A DNA stretch of 64,000 bases from Paenibacillus aceris (GTDB taxonomy: Bacteria > Bacillota > Bacilli > Paenibacillales > NBRC-103111): NCBI RefSeq assembly GCF_017874035.1, contig NZ_JAGGKV010000006.1:248001-312000 (forward strand), in the 5' to 3' direction. The first letter of the stretch is position 1, and every line of letters starts with the position of its first letter. Shown here in pieces: positions 43,201 through 51,656 of this stretch. Both the position numbers and the translations under genes were made by a program. The notes beneath the pieces were generated by a model, which worked only from the letters and a program-made list of their open reading frames with translations, was not told the origin of the DNA and did not search any database.

Positions 43201-43290
43201 GCTGTTTGCACCTGACCTATCATTTCCTATTCACTTGCAGTTTGTTCTTATCATGCCTATACCTATGCCCTTTATTGTAACTTATGATTC

Positions 43291-43320
43291 GCAAAAAAGG
43301 AAACCGCCCCCTCTTTTTGC
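43291..43320 (-). terminator. Probable terminator after the MMPL gene
   Basis: Minus strand GCAAAAAGAG pairs with CCTTTTTTGC across a GC-rich loop. It overlaps the MMPL stop. Confidence 0.5.
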
Positions 43321-45542
43321 TACCGTTTTTTCGCTTGAATCGGCGATTTCAGCCGCAGCCACTTTGGTGCCCACCAGTTCGCATCGCCGAGCAGCTTCAT
43401 TAGAGCGGGAACGAGCATCACGCGAACAATGGTCGCGTCAATCAGAACCGCGAGGCCAAGCCCCAGACCGAGCGCCTTCATAATTTCAATATCGGTGAAA
43501 ATAAACGAGCCGACGACCACGACTAGAATGAAAGCTGCGCTTGTGATCAAGCTTCCTGTTTTTTTAAGCCCCTCCGCGGTGCTTTTATCATTATCGCCGC
43601 TTGCTTCATACTCCTCCATAATGCGAGAAATCAAGAAAACTTCATAGTCCATCGAGATACCGAACACGACGCAAAAAATAATAACCGGCAGCGTAGCACT
43701 CACGTAACCAATGGACGTAATGTGCAGCAAATCTGCCAGATAGCCATGCTGAAAAACTAACACCACACAACCAAGGCTTGCCCCAAGACTGAGCATATTC
43801 ATAAGAACGGCCTTAAGCGGCAGCAGAACAGATCGGAAGGCGAGCAGGAGGACGATATAGGTAATGCCCATGACGAAGGTGAGCACCGTAGGTATCTCGT
43901 TCTGAATGCGATCGATGATATCAAGCCGGTAAGCAGGGCCGCCAGTGACTGCGACATCGAGCCCGCCCCGATCCAAAGCGCGGAGCTTCCGCACGAGCCC
44001 ATCCGTCGAAGTGTCATCCGGGTCCTTCTCTGGTACTATGACCAATAAGGCGGTATGCCCCTTCGCCAGCTTGCCACCTTCGATTTTTTCTTTTACGCCG
44101 GGTCCTTTTAACATGGCAGCCAATTCAGCATCTGTATGTTGGCCAAGTGAACTAAGGTAGCTCTGAATTTCCTTGACGCCGGAAATGCCTTTCACTTGAT
44201 CCCCATACGCCCGAACTTGGCGTATCGCTGACTCTTCCCATACTTCAGCTTCCGTATGTACGAGGATTTGAATAGGTCCCATCATCCGCGGATCATAGGC
44301 CGTTTTCATCAAGTCCGACCCATATCTCGACTCATAGTTCGGAGGAAGCACCTCCGCATTAGGCACGCTCAGCTTCATTTGACCAATTGGAGTCATGGCA
44401 TAAATCAAAGCTCCACCGACAAGAACGACCAGCAGGACCGGCCTTTTCATCACACCATAAGCGATCTTTTCCCAGAAACGGGACGTTTCCTGCTTTCGGA
44501 AGCGCTTAGGGAGTACCTGCAAAGAGTTAATTCGCTTGCCCAGCAGCCCGAGCAGAGAAAGCAGCATCGTATTGGCGACAACGACGGATATGGATACAAC
44601 GATAATCCCCCCTAAGCACAAGGAGCGAAAAAAAGTGAGATCAACGAACAACATACCCAAAAGTCCGATCAATACCGCAATACCGGAGAAGAAAATAGAT
44701 TTCCCAGCGGTTTGACAAGTTATCGCCACGGATTCAGCTACGTTAGGCTGCACTTTAAGCTCTTCCCGGAAGCGGCTGACGAGGAACAAGGCATAATCAA
44801 TACCTACAGCAAGTCCCAGCATTGTCACCATATTGGGGAGGAAATTCGATAAGGATTGATGTTGAGCGATAAAATACGTAATTCCCAATGTAAGAGTTAC
44901 ACTCATGAGACCTACAATCATAGGCAGCAGCGCCGCAACTAACGTCCCAAAAACGATTAACAATACGATCAGCGCGATAGGCAATCCAATGGCTTCCGAC
45001 TTGGCGATATCATGCTTACTCGCTTCCTGCATGTCATGTAGAATAGCAGGGCCGCCCGTTACATAAACCTTCATTCCTGCAGGAGGATGCACATGCTCCT
45101 TCAGCTCGGGGTATTTCTCTAGTGCCGGGTCCGTGTCTAGGTCTAAAGCAACCGTTACGGCCTGCACATCCAAGTGTCCCTCGTTTCGAGGCGAAGAGAC
45201 GAAATGCACACTTTCTACGTATGGCAGCTTGCTCAAATCGGACAGCGAATCCATGATGGCCTGCTGCTGAGCTTTCTCCGTCATATCGAGGCCTTCCCCC
45301 GTATACACCAGATTGAGCGTGGTAAGCGGTACGCCAAGCTCATCTCTTAACTGGATTAAACCTTGATCCGATTCGCTGCCTTTGGGTGTAAAGCCATTGT
45401 CCTTGAGGATTCCCGGTGTTTTCTGAGCAAATATAGCGAAACTAAGGAGCAGCAGAAAGCCAATGGCAAGTACGAGCCACCGGAACCGGTACATGGCGTA
45501 TCCCCATCTCCAGAATTTCCCTTTCACCGCTGATTCTCTCAC
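43320..45542 (-). CDS. MMPL family RND-type transporter
   Basis: This large transporter has two matching halves. Each has a long extracytoplasmic loop and a block of about five membrane segments. MVTMLGLAVGIDYALFLVSRFREEL is in the first half and ISMDYEVFLISRIMEEYEASG in the second, with GID and SMD prototype motifs for proton coupling. MMPL proteins export lipids, siderophores or drugs. I chose GTG at 45542 (MRESAVKGKFWRWG), because the in-frame ATG at 45548 is adjacent to the GGGGG site; about 740 residues result. A terminator lies just upstream, so the gene needs its own promoter or readthrough. Confidence 0.88.
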   Translation of the reverse strand: MRESAVKGKFWRWGYAMYRFRWLVLAIGFLLLLSFAIFAQKTPGILKDNGFTPKGSESDQGLIQLRDELGVPLTTLNLVYTGEGLDMTEKAQQQAIMDSLSDLSKLPYVESVHFVSSPRNEGHLDVQAVTVALDLDTDPALEKYPELKEHVHPPAGMKVYVTGGPAILHDMQEASKHDIAKSEAIGLPIALIVLLIVFGTLVAALLPMIVGLMSVTLTLGITYFIAQHQSLSNFLPNMVTMLGLAVGIDYALFLVSRFREELKVQPNVAESVAITCQTAGKSIFFSGIAVLIGLLGMLFVDLTFFRSLCLGGIIVVSISVVVANTMLLSLLGLLGKRINSLQVLPKRFRKQETSRFWEKIAYGVMKRPVLLVVLVGGALIYAMTPIGQMKLSVPNAEVLPPNYESRYGSDLMKTAYDPRMMGPIQILVHTEAEVWEESAIRQVRAYGDQVKGISGVKEIQSYLSSLGQHTDAELAAMLKGPGVKEKIEGGKLAKGHTALLVIVPEKDPDDTSTDGLVRKLRALDRGGLDVAVTGGPAYRLDIIDRIQNEIPTVLTFVMGITYIVLLLAFRSVLLPLKAVLMNMLSLGASLGCVVLVFQHGYLADLLHITSIGYVSATLPVIIFCVVFGISMDYEVFLISRIMEEYEASGDNDKSTAEGLKKTGSLITSAAFILVVVVGSFIFTDIEIMKALGLGLGLAVLIDATIVRVMLVPALMKLLGDANWWAPKWLRLKSPIQAKKR

Positions 45543-45565
45543 ATACATCCCCCTGATCTGCAAAA

Positions 45566-45589
45566 AGAACCTGGGGTCCCAGGTTCTTC
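45566..45589 (-). terminator. Terminator after the HD-GYP gene
   Basis: AAGAACCTGGG and CCCAGGTTCTT are perfect 11-base arms around GT. On the minus strand a T-run follows. The stem could also be an operator for the MMPL gene. Confidence 0.8.
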
Positions 45590-45612
45590 ATGTTTGTTAT
45601 ATCTAGTTTATC

Positions 45613-46746
45613 TCAAAGTATGGTTGGCATACCCGTTTCTGTGTCCAGCTCATCTATTTTAATTTCACCGATCTCTGAAATTAAAACCGAAAGCTTCGTT
45701 GACAGATCGATCTCATAAGGTTCTTTCAGTTCTCTCCCCGATTCATCCTGCAGAACTCGGACAATCGGTCTTTGCGGAACAGTCATATTTAACTTGGAGA
45801 CGATCCCGAATTCGCCAGTGTTCAATTTAACGGTGATACCTAGCGGATATATCGCAATTTTATCTCGGAATAAGGCAATTTGGTTCTGATCATACATCGT
45901 GCCTGAGCCTGCAAAAAGCTGTTCCATGGCTTCATGAGGCAATAATGGCCTGCGGTACACACGGGTTGTCGTCATAGCGTCATAGGAATCCACTAACCCG
46001 ATCCATCTCGAAAATTCGTTTATATCTGAACCTTGTAAACCTCTCGGATATCCGCTCCCATTAATTCGTTCATGGTGCTGAAGAGCACAATGTGCAGACA
46101 GCAGAGGAATGTTCGGTTCGTCTTTCAAAATTTGAAAACCGTACGTCGTATGCTTCTTCATCTCCGCGAACTCCTCGGAAGTCAACTGAGACGGCTTGCG
46201 CAGGATGCCGAGGGGAATTTTCGTCTTTCCGATATCATGCAGCAATGCGCCAAGTCCAAGCGTCTCCAGCTTTTCACGGCTGTATCCAAAACTAATTCCG
46301 AGCATGATGGCGTAAATACTGACATTCACTGAATGCTGGAACAAGTAGTTATCTTTTATATTCATATTATTGAGCATGACCATAGCACCCTGATGAGCGC
46401 TTAAATCGTCAATAATCATTTTCATCACATCACGGAAGTTGCGCCCGATATCATAATAACTGACGGCCCCGCGTTTGTTCGAATCTTCCATAACCTTCTT
46501 AAAAGTATCTCGAATTTCGTGAACAGCCTTGCTGCGCGTCTCATCTTGAATGATATCGACCTGAATAACGTCATCGGTCCGGGAATCTGCGATATATATG
46601 TAGTCGATACCGTAAGAAAATAGCCGATCGATTAACCTTTGTGTGAGCTCAACGTTAACGGCCAGTAAAACCATACCATCTTCGTTGTAAATATTCTTGG
46701 CCAGCCTCATTCCAGGTTGACACTTGTTGATCGGCATTAACAGCAT
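45613..46746 (-). CDS. HD-GYP domain c-di-GMP phosphodiesterase (1)
   Basis: The 377-residue protein has an N-terminal DUF3391-like region (about 1-100) and an HD-GYP domain (about 140-305). LLHDIGKTKIPLG gives the HD pair, and HHERINGSGYPRGL the GYP motif. HD-GYP enzymes linearise c-di-GMP. A C-terminal beta-rich portion (about 305-377) follows. GGGGG lies seven bases before the ATG. A paralogue with the same plan is encoded at 51657. Confidence 0.9.
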   Translation of the reverse strand: MLLMPINKCQPGMRLAKNIYNEDGMVLLAVNVELTQRLIDRLFSYGIDYIYIADSRTDDVIQVDIIQDETRSKAVHEIRDTFKKVMEDSNKRGAVSYYDIGRNFRDVMKMIIDDLSAHQGAMVMLNNMNIKDNYLFQHSVNVSIYAIMLGISFGYSREKLETLGLGALLHDIGKTKIPLGILRKPSQLTSEEFAEMKKHTTYGFQILKDEPNIPLLSAHCALQHHERINGSGYPRGLQGSDINEFSRWIGLVDSYDAMTTTRVYRRPLLPHEAMEQLFAGSGTMYDQNQIALFRDKIAIYPLGITVKLNTGEFGIVSKLNMTVPQRPIVRVLQDESGRELKEPYEIDLSTKLSVLISEIGEIKIDELDTETGMPTIL

Positions 46747-46815
46747 GTAAGGACCCCCGTGTAGCTGAGCGTTATTATCTATCTAAATGTAATAGATTTC
46801 ACATAAAAGTTCAAC

Positions 46816-46843
46816 AAAAAAAACCGCATCTTTCGACGCGGTT
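46816..46843 (-). terminator. Terminator after uppP
   Basis: Minus strand AACCGCGTCGAAAGATGCGG is followed by TTTTTTTT (46823-46816). Confidence 0.85.
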
Positions 46844-46860
46844 CGCTAACAACTATAAGC

Positions 46861-47676
46861 CTATTTACTTAGAAACATATAGAGTGCAAAAATAATGGCT
46901 ACCGCAAAACGATAGTAGGCAAAATAGGTCAGTTTCATATTTTGAACGAATTTGATAAAGGAAACAACAGCCAACAAGGCTACAATGAAGGCCACCACAA
47001 AACCAACTGCGAAAAAGGCGAAATCGTTGGATGAAAGAGCCTCGTAATTTTTCAGAAAATAAACCCCGGAAGCGCCGAACATAATCGGGATCGCCATGAT
47101 AAACGTGAAGTCGGCAGATGCTGCGCGGCTAACGCCCGAGAGCATCCCTCCCGCAATCGTCGAGCCGGAACGGGAGAAGCCTGGCCAGATGGACACTAAT
47201 TGCCACAATCCGATGAAGAACGCTTGGCGGTACGTCAAATCATCCAATACTTCCGTGCTTGGCCTTCCTTTCTTCTGCTCGGCAATGATCAACAGAATAC
47301 CGCCCAAGACTAGTCCGATAACCACGGTCGTTGAGTTAAAAAGCTTTTCATCGACAATATCATTAAACAGAACGCCGATGACCCCGGCAGGTATAATACC
47401 GATGAGAATATGCAGCAGGTTCAGCTTTTTCCCGGTTCTGCTTTCACTTTTTCTTTTCACCAAGCCAAATAAAGATAAAATCCGTTTCCAATAAATAATG
47501 ACAACAGCCATAATGGCTCCAAGCTGGATAACGAAATCAAAAGTTTTCATGACTTCGTCGTTTTGCGTGTTCAACAAGCTTTGCGCCAAAATCATATGCC
47601 CCGTAGAAGATACCGGTAAGAACTCGGTTAATCCCTCCACGATCCCAATGATGATCGCTTCAAAAATAGTATGCAT
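46861..47676 (-). CDS. uppP: Undecaprenyl-diphosphatase UppP (BacA)
   Basis: UppP dephosphorylates undecaprenyl diphosphate on the outer membrane face, recycling the carrier for peptidoglycan synthesis. The two active-site regions are conserved: EGLTEFLPVSSTGHMIL (residues 14-30) and PGFSRSGSTIAGGM near 164. Eight membrane segments are expected over 271 residues. AGGGGG precedes the ATG. A promoter within an 11-base-arm inverted repeat lies 50-80 bases upstream. Overexpression of such enzymes gives bacitracin tolerance. Confidence 0.95.
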   Translation of the reverse strand: MHTIFEAIIIGIVEGLTEFLPVSSTGHMILAQSLLNTQNDEVMKTFDFVIQLGAIMAVVIIYWKRILSLFGLVKRKSESRTGKKLNLLHILIGIIPAGVIGVLFNDIVDEKLFNSTTVVIGLVLGGILLIIAEQKKGRPSTEVLDDLTYRQAFFIGLWQLVSIWPGFSRSGSTIAGGMLSGVSRAASADFTFIMAIPIMFGASGVYFLKNYEALSSNDFAFFAVGFVVAFIVALLAVVSFIKFVQNMKLTYFAYYRFAVAIIFALYMFLSK

Positions 47677-47704
47677 GGTTTCCCCCTAAAGGTTAGAGTT
47701 TATC

Positions 47705-47757
47705 GTCGGACTCCTGTCCAATTATATATTCTACTTGGAACATGAGGAGTCTGACAA
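47705..47757 (-). promoter_or_regulatory. uppP promoter with flanking inverted repeat
   Basis: TTGTCA (47757-47752) and TAGAAT (47733-47728) are 18 bases apart on the minus strand. Arms GTCGGACTCCT (47705-47715) and AGGAGTCTGAC (47745-47755) match in ten of eleven positions and bracket the -10, as an operator or leader hairpin might. Confidence 0.45.
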
Positions 47758-47778
47758 CTTTATTGACAAAAATTGCTG

Positions 47779-49227
47779 TCAGTTCCTCGTGCCTGGAACG
47801 CTAATATCTGTAAATCTTGCAGAATGACTGCTTGCAATTGCCTCGTGATCGTGGAGCTCGCGGGCAAGGATGTCGCGGATAAACTCAGGAAGCATGTACA
47901 CCACATCTCTCCCCCGACTTAAGGATAAGTAGCCGGATCCGAAAGTAAACATATCAATCGTGCCCACGACATAGTCACGACCAATGTCCAAGAGCTCATC
48001 GCCCACGTGTACGGCGATAACGCGTTCATAAGGTGCTCGGGAGCTGTCCACCTTGACGGTCATACCGTCAACGCTTAGCACGCCCAGCACCTCCCCCCGG
48101 AAGCCGAGTCCGCGAATCGGCTTCTCCATGAATTCGCGCAGCAGCGACTCTTCGAGCGCTTGCAGCAAATCGGCGCCGCGGATCAGCACGCGGCAGGGAT
48201 TGATCGGCCCCGGGCAGATTTCAAGCAATCTGCCGCGCGTCAAGCGCCCCTCCTTCAGTCCCTGAAGGAGTTGGCCGCTGTTGACCAGCCCGATATCGGC
48301 GCTGGTCCAGCGGCGAATCCCGGCGGCAAGCAAGTTGCCTAGCGGGGATTCGCCGTACCAATCCAGGCGCAGCGGTTCCCGCAGCTGCGCCACTTCTTCA
48401 TCCAGCGCCGATGCGCCGGCGATGCGGAAGTGCTCCAGCAGCGCGGCTACGCGGCTGTCATCTTCGCTGTCCGCCGTCATCGGGACGACGCTGCTCTGGA
48501 ACTCGGCGATCCGGCGCTGCGCCGGATCGTAGGCAAGTTCGATGTGGCCGGCATACTGCCCGAACTTGCCGGCTGCTGCCAGATAGGTGCCGCTGATCAG
48601 GAGCGGCTCCTCCAGCACATGATGCGTATGGCCGCCGAGGATCACATCGATGCCTTCGAGTTCCTCCGCCATACGCTGATCCATCCGCAACCCCAAATGA
48701 GACAGGACCACGATGAGGTCGGTATGGGGAAGCATCAGCTCCATATGCGCCTTGACGGCCTCAATAGGATCTGTAACCTGCCATCCGAGCAGCTCATAGT
48801 AAGCCGGGTAAACGGCGGTTACACCAAGCATACCGATCTTTAATCCGGACTTCTCAATGATCAGGGAGGGCAGCAGCCAATCCGGTGTTTGATTCGTTGC
48901 TTTATCGTAAATATTACTTCCAAGAATAGGGAAATGGGCATGTTCCTTTACAACTTCTCCTAAAAACTCAGGTGTAAACGTCAACCCTTCATTATTTCCG
49001 AGAACCATCGCATCATAGCCGGTCGCATTCATGATTTCCAAATTTGCGATGGCATTGGTACCTTCCGTTTCCGGGCTCATTCGGTCCATATGATCGCCTA
49101 TATCCAGCGTCAATACTTGATCGGAAGGCCACTGCTTGCGCACCCACTCAAAATACGCATTAATTTTGGGCATCATCTCAAAATGACTATGCAGATCGTT
49201 CGTATGTAAGATAAGGAGTCGTTTCAT
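47779..49227 (-). CDS. yunD: Cytosolic 5'-nucleotidase/metallophosphatase (YunD type)
   Basis: The calcineurin-like metallophosphatase domain fills the first 250 residues: ILHTNDLHSHFE, TLDIGDHMDRM, LGNNEG, and GGHTHH. The 5'-nucleotidase C-terminal domain follows. There is no signal peptide, unlike the secreted UshA-type enzymes, matching YunD of Bacillus. It likely hydrolyses nucleotides or cyclic nucleotides inside the cell. The start overlaps the upstream gene as ATGA. The centre of the gene is relatively GC-rich (about 48050-48540). Confidence 0.88.
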   Translation of the reverse strand: MKRLLILHTNDLHSHFEMMPKINAYFEWVRKQWPSDQVLTLDIGDHMDRMSPETEGTNAIANLEIMNATGYDAMVLGNNEGLTFTPEFLGEVVKEHAHFPILGSNIYDKATNQTPDWLLPSLIIEKSGLKIGMLGVTAVYPAYYELLGWQVTDPIEAVKAHMELMLPHTDLIVVLSHLGLRMDQRMAEELEGIDVILGGHTHHVLEEPLLISGTYLAAAGKFGQYAGHIELAYDPAQRRIAEFQSSVVPMTADSEDDSRVAALLEHFRIAGASALDEEVAQLREPLRLDWYGESPLGNLLAAGIRRWTSADIGLVNSGQLLQGLKEGRLTRGRLLEICPGPINPCRVLIRGADLLQALEESLLREFMEKPIRGLGFRGEVLGVLSVDGMTVKVDSSRAPYERVIAVHVGDELLDIGRDYVVGTIDMFTFGSGYLSLSRGRDVVYMLPEFIRDILARELHDHEAIASSHSARFTDISVPGTRN

Positions 49228-49703
49228 TTCTTAATTTTCAACTCATCAAGCGTCACTTTATTTTTAAATCCGAAGGTCGCTTCATCGCCGAGCGTTGCAT
49301 CGTGAAGGAACCAGATATGAACAACACTTTTAACATTGAGACATTCACTGCTGCCATCCGGCACATATAAGCGTATCGGATACCCTTTTTTAAGTGGTTC
49401 ACCACCCTGAGCATAGAGAAAGACAGCTGAATCCGCCTCCGCCCACGGCATTAATGCTTGAAACTCATCAACAGCCTCTACTTTCAGGTGTGTAGGCTCG
49501 ATCTCCTGCTGCCCGCCACGGCTGCTTTTCCAGCTTCTGTACCACGCTTTCAAATCAAAGGCATTTCCCTCCGCATTCGGAACACGGTCTTCCAGCGCCA
49601 ACTTCACTTCCGCCAGCTGAACCATTTCCTGTACGGTAAATGTTTCATTCGTTATATGTGAGTCTGACACTTGTATGCGTAAATCTGCTTGCACCGTAAC
49701 CAT
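49224..49703 (-). CDS. Protein of unknown function next to molybdopterin genes
   Basis: No family is certain. From the ATG at 49703 it has 159 residues; the ribosome site AGAGGAG is very close, so the GTG at 49694 may be the true start. The C-terminal part (GGEPLKKGYPIRLYVPDGSS, then CLNVKSVVHIWFL) vaguely recalls the late strands of molybdopterin oxidoreductase domains, but the cofactor cysteine and the rest of that domain are missing. It is coupled to yunD by ATGA and divergent from a MoaD-MoaE gene. Similarity to a Mo domain is only a suggestion. Confidence 0.5.
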   Translation of the reverse strand: MVTVQADLRIQVSDSHITNETFTVQEMVQLAEVKLALEDRVPNAEGNAFDLKAWYRSWKSSRGGQQEIEPTHLKVEAVDEFQALMPWAEADSAVFLYAQGGEPLKKGYPIRLYVPDGSSECLNVKSVVHIWFLHDATLGDEATFGFKNKVTLDELKIKK

Positions 49704-49822
49704 TCTCCTCTCGTCCCGTAAGCTCGCTTTGCCATCTCTAGGCACTTTCCATTATACCATTCCAAGGCCAAAATATGATATGCTGTAAGGGAATCTAACA
49801 CTAAGCATTTAGGAGCAAATCC

Positions 49823-50524
49823 GTGAATATACACATCCAACTTTTCGCAGGTCTTGTTGAAATTTTCGGGACTTCCGTCCTACACATGCAGATCGAACAA
49901 GAAGCCGTTTCCATCGAGGAGCTTAGAAAGCTGATCGCAATCGAGTATCCGACAGCTGCATCTCAACTGAAAACTTGTTTTTTTGCTAAAAATCAAGAAT
50001 ATGCTGGCGATGAGGTCATCGTCACTGCGGTTGACGAGCTTGCTCTCATTCCGCCAGTTTCCGGAGGCCAGCCTTCTTTATACGAGATTACCCACGAAAC
50101 GATTGATGCACAGCAGGTTGCCGCTAAAGTGAACCATCCCAATCACGGCGCTTCGCTCGTTTTCATTGGGACTACCCGGGAAATGACGTATGGGCAGCGG
50201 ACTGTCCTATTGGAATATGAAGCCTACGTCCCAATGGCCATAAAAACGATGGAAGCAATCGGTCAAGAAATCGCTGACCGCTGGCCGGGCACCCTTAGTG
50301 CGATCACCCACCGTTTGGGTAAGGTAGCTATTGCCGAGGCTAGCGTTGTTATTGCTGTTTCTTCGCCTCACCGAGCCGACTGCTATGATGCAAGCCGCTA
50401 CGCCATCGAACGTTTGAAACAGATCGTACCCATCTGGAAAAAAGAAATTTGGGAAGATGGCTCAGAGTGGAAAGGCAGCCAAACAGGCCCTTGGAATCCG
50501 CTCCAAGCGCCACCTTTGGAATAG
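49823..50524 (+). CDS. MoaD-MoaE fusion (molybdopterin synthase)
   Basis: The two subunits of molybdopterin synthase are joined in one 233-residue chain. Residues 1-82 are the ubiquitin-like MoaD, ending SGG (Gly81-Gly82). Residues 90-233 are MoaE, with LVFIGTTREMTYGQ, LEYEAYVPMA, HRLGKVAIAEASVVIAVSSPHR and PIWKKEIWEDGSEW, which holds the catalytic lysines. The thiocarboxylate must form on a free MoaD C-terminus, so the fusion probably needs cleavage after Gly82. It starts at GTG with AGGAGC upstream, and the E1 enzyme follows in the same operon. Confidence 0.9.
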   Translation: MNIHIQLFAGLVEIFGTSVLHMQIEQEAVSIEELRKLIAIEYPTAASQLKTCFFAKNQEYAGDEVIVTAVDELALIPPVSGGQPSLYEITHETIDAQQVAAKVNHPNHGASLVFIGTTREMTYGQRTVLLEYEAYVPMAIKTMEAIGQEIADRWPGTLSAITHRLGKVAIAEASVVIAVSSPHRADCYDASRYAIERLKQIVPIWKKEIWEDGSEWKGSQTGPWNPLQAPPLE

Positions 50525-50545
50525 ATTGAATTGGAGATGACTTAC

Positions 50546-51610
50546 GTGGATACATTTTTACATACATCGCAAGAAAATGGCGTAGATGCGCGCTATTCCA
50601 GACAAGTACTTTTTTCCCCTATTGGTCTCGAAGGACAGCGCAAACTTATTGGCAGCCGCGTCGCCATCGTAGGCATGGGTGCCCTGGGCACAGTGCTTGC
50701 CAATCATATGGTTCGCGCAGGAGTCGGATATGTCCGATTAATTGACCGCGATTTTGTAGAGGACAGCAATTTGCAACGGCAAATGCTGTACGACGAAGAG
50801 GATGCTGCTGCGATGACACCTAAGGCAGTTGCAGCAGCCAAACGTTTACAACTAGTAAATTCACTTGTCACAATTGAACCGCATGTTACGGATCTTAACG
50901 CCACGAATGCCGAGGACTTGTTAGGCGATGTCGATTTAATTCTGGACGGCACGGATAACTTCTCGGTCCGCTTCCTTATTAACGATGTGAGCATCAAACT
51001 GGGCATTCCCTGGATTTATGGCGGCGCCGTCGCTTCCAGAGGTGTCTCTTTGACGATCCTTCCAGGACAGACTCCTTGTCTGCGCTGTTTGTTCACCCAA
51101 GCTCCCGCTGCAGGCACAACAGAAACCTGCGATACGGCCGGAGTGATTGGCGGTATTATTCATGTCGTTGCTTCTTTTCAAGCGACTGAGGCTTTTAAAC
51201 TGCTGATTGGCGCTACGGATCATCTCAATCTTAAGATGCAGCAGTGGGACCTATGGTTTAATCAACACTCAGCCATAAGTGTGACCGGCGCACTAAAAGC
51301 AGATTGTCCCGCCTGTGCCAAAAAGCAGTATGATTACTTGGAAGCTGAGATGGACAGCGACACCATTCAGTCCTTATGCGGTCGTAACTCGGTACAGATT
51401 CATCCTGTTATTCCAGCTGCCAAGCCGCTTGAGTACTGGGAAAAACGCTTGAAACCTCTAGGTCCGGTTGAGCGAAACCGTTTCCTCTTAAAGTTCCAAC
51501 CTGGTCCCGATTTGCAGATGGTTATTTTCCCAGACGGGCGCGTCCTCATCCAAGGAACGGATGATTTAATTCAGGCCAAAAGTCTTTACAGCCGTTATAT
51601 TGGGATGTAG
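50546..51610 (+). CDS. moeB: ThiF/MoeB family adenylyltransferase (E1-like)
   Basis: This E1-like enzyme adenylates the C-terminal glycine of a ubiquitin-like sulfur carrier, here presumably the MoaD part of the preceding gene. Motifs are YSRQVLFSPIGLEGQ, the nucleotide loop VAIVGMGALGTVLA, LIDRDFVEDSNLQRQ, DGTDNF, the zinc cysteines in CLRC and CPAC, and TETCDTAGV with the probable catalytic Cys. I preferred GTG at 50546, nine bases after TTGGAG, to the ATG at 50537. ThiF activity for thiamine is a possible alternative; context favours MoeB. About 354 residues. Confidence 0.87.
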   Translation: MDTFLHTSQENGVDARYSRQVLFSPIGLEGQRKLIGSRVAIVGMGALGTVLANHMVRAGVGYVRLIDRDFVEDSNLQRQMLYDEEDAAAMTPKAVAAAKRLQLVNSLVTIEPHVTDLNATNAEDLLGDVDLILDGTDNFSVRFLINDVSIKLGIPWIYGGAVASRGVSLTILPGQTPCLRCLFTQAPAAGTTETCDTAGVIGGIIHVVASFQATEAFKLLIGATDHLNLKMQQWDLWFNQHSAISVTGALKADCPACAKKQYDYLEAEMDSDTIQSLCGRNSVQIHPVIPAAKPLEYWEKRLKPLGPVERNRFLLKFQPGPDLQMVIFPDGRVLIQGTDDLIQAKSLYSRYIGM

Positions 51611-51656
51611 TATTACAATATACCTACATGAATATAGGATTGGGAGAGGAAATTCA

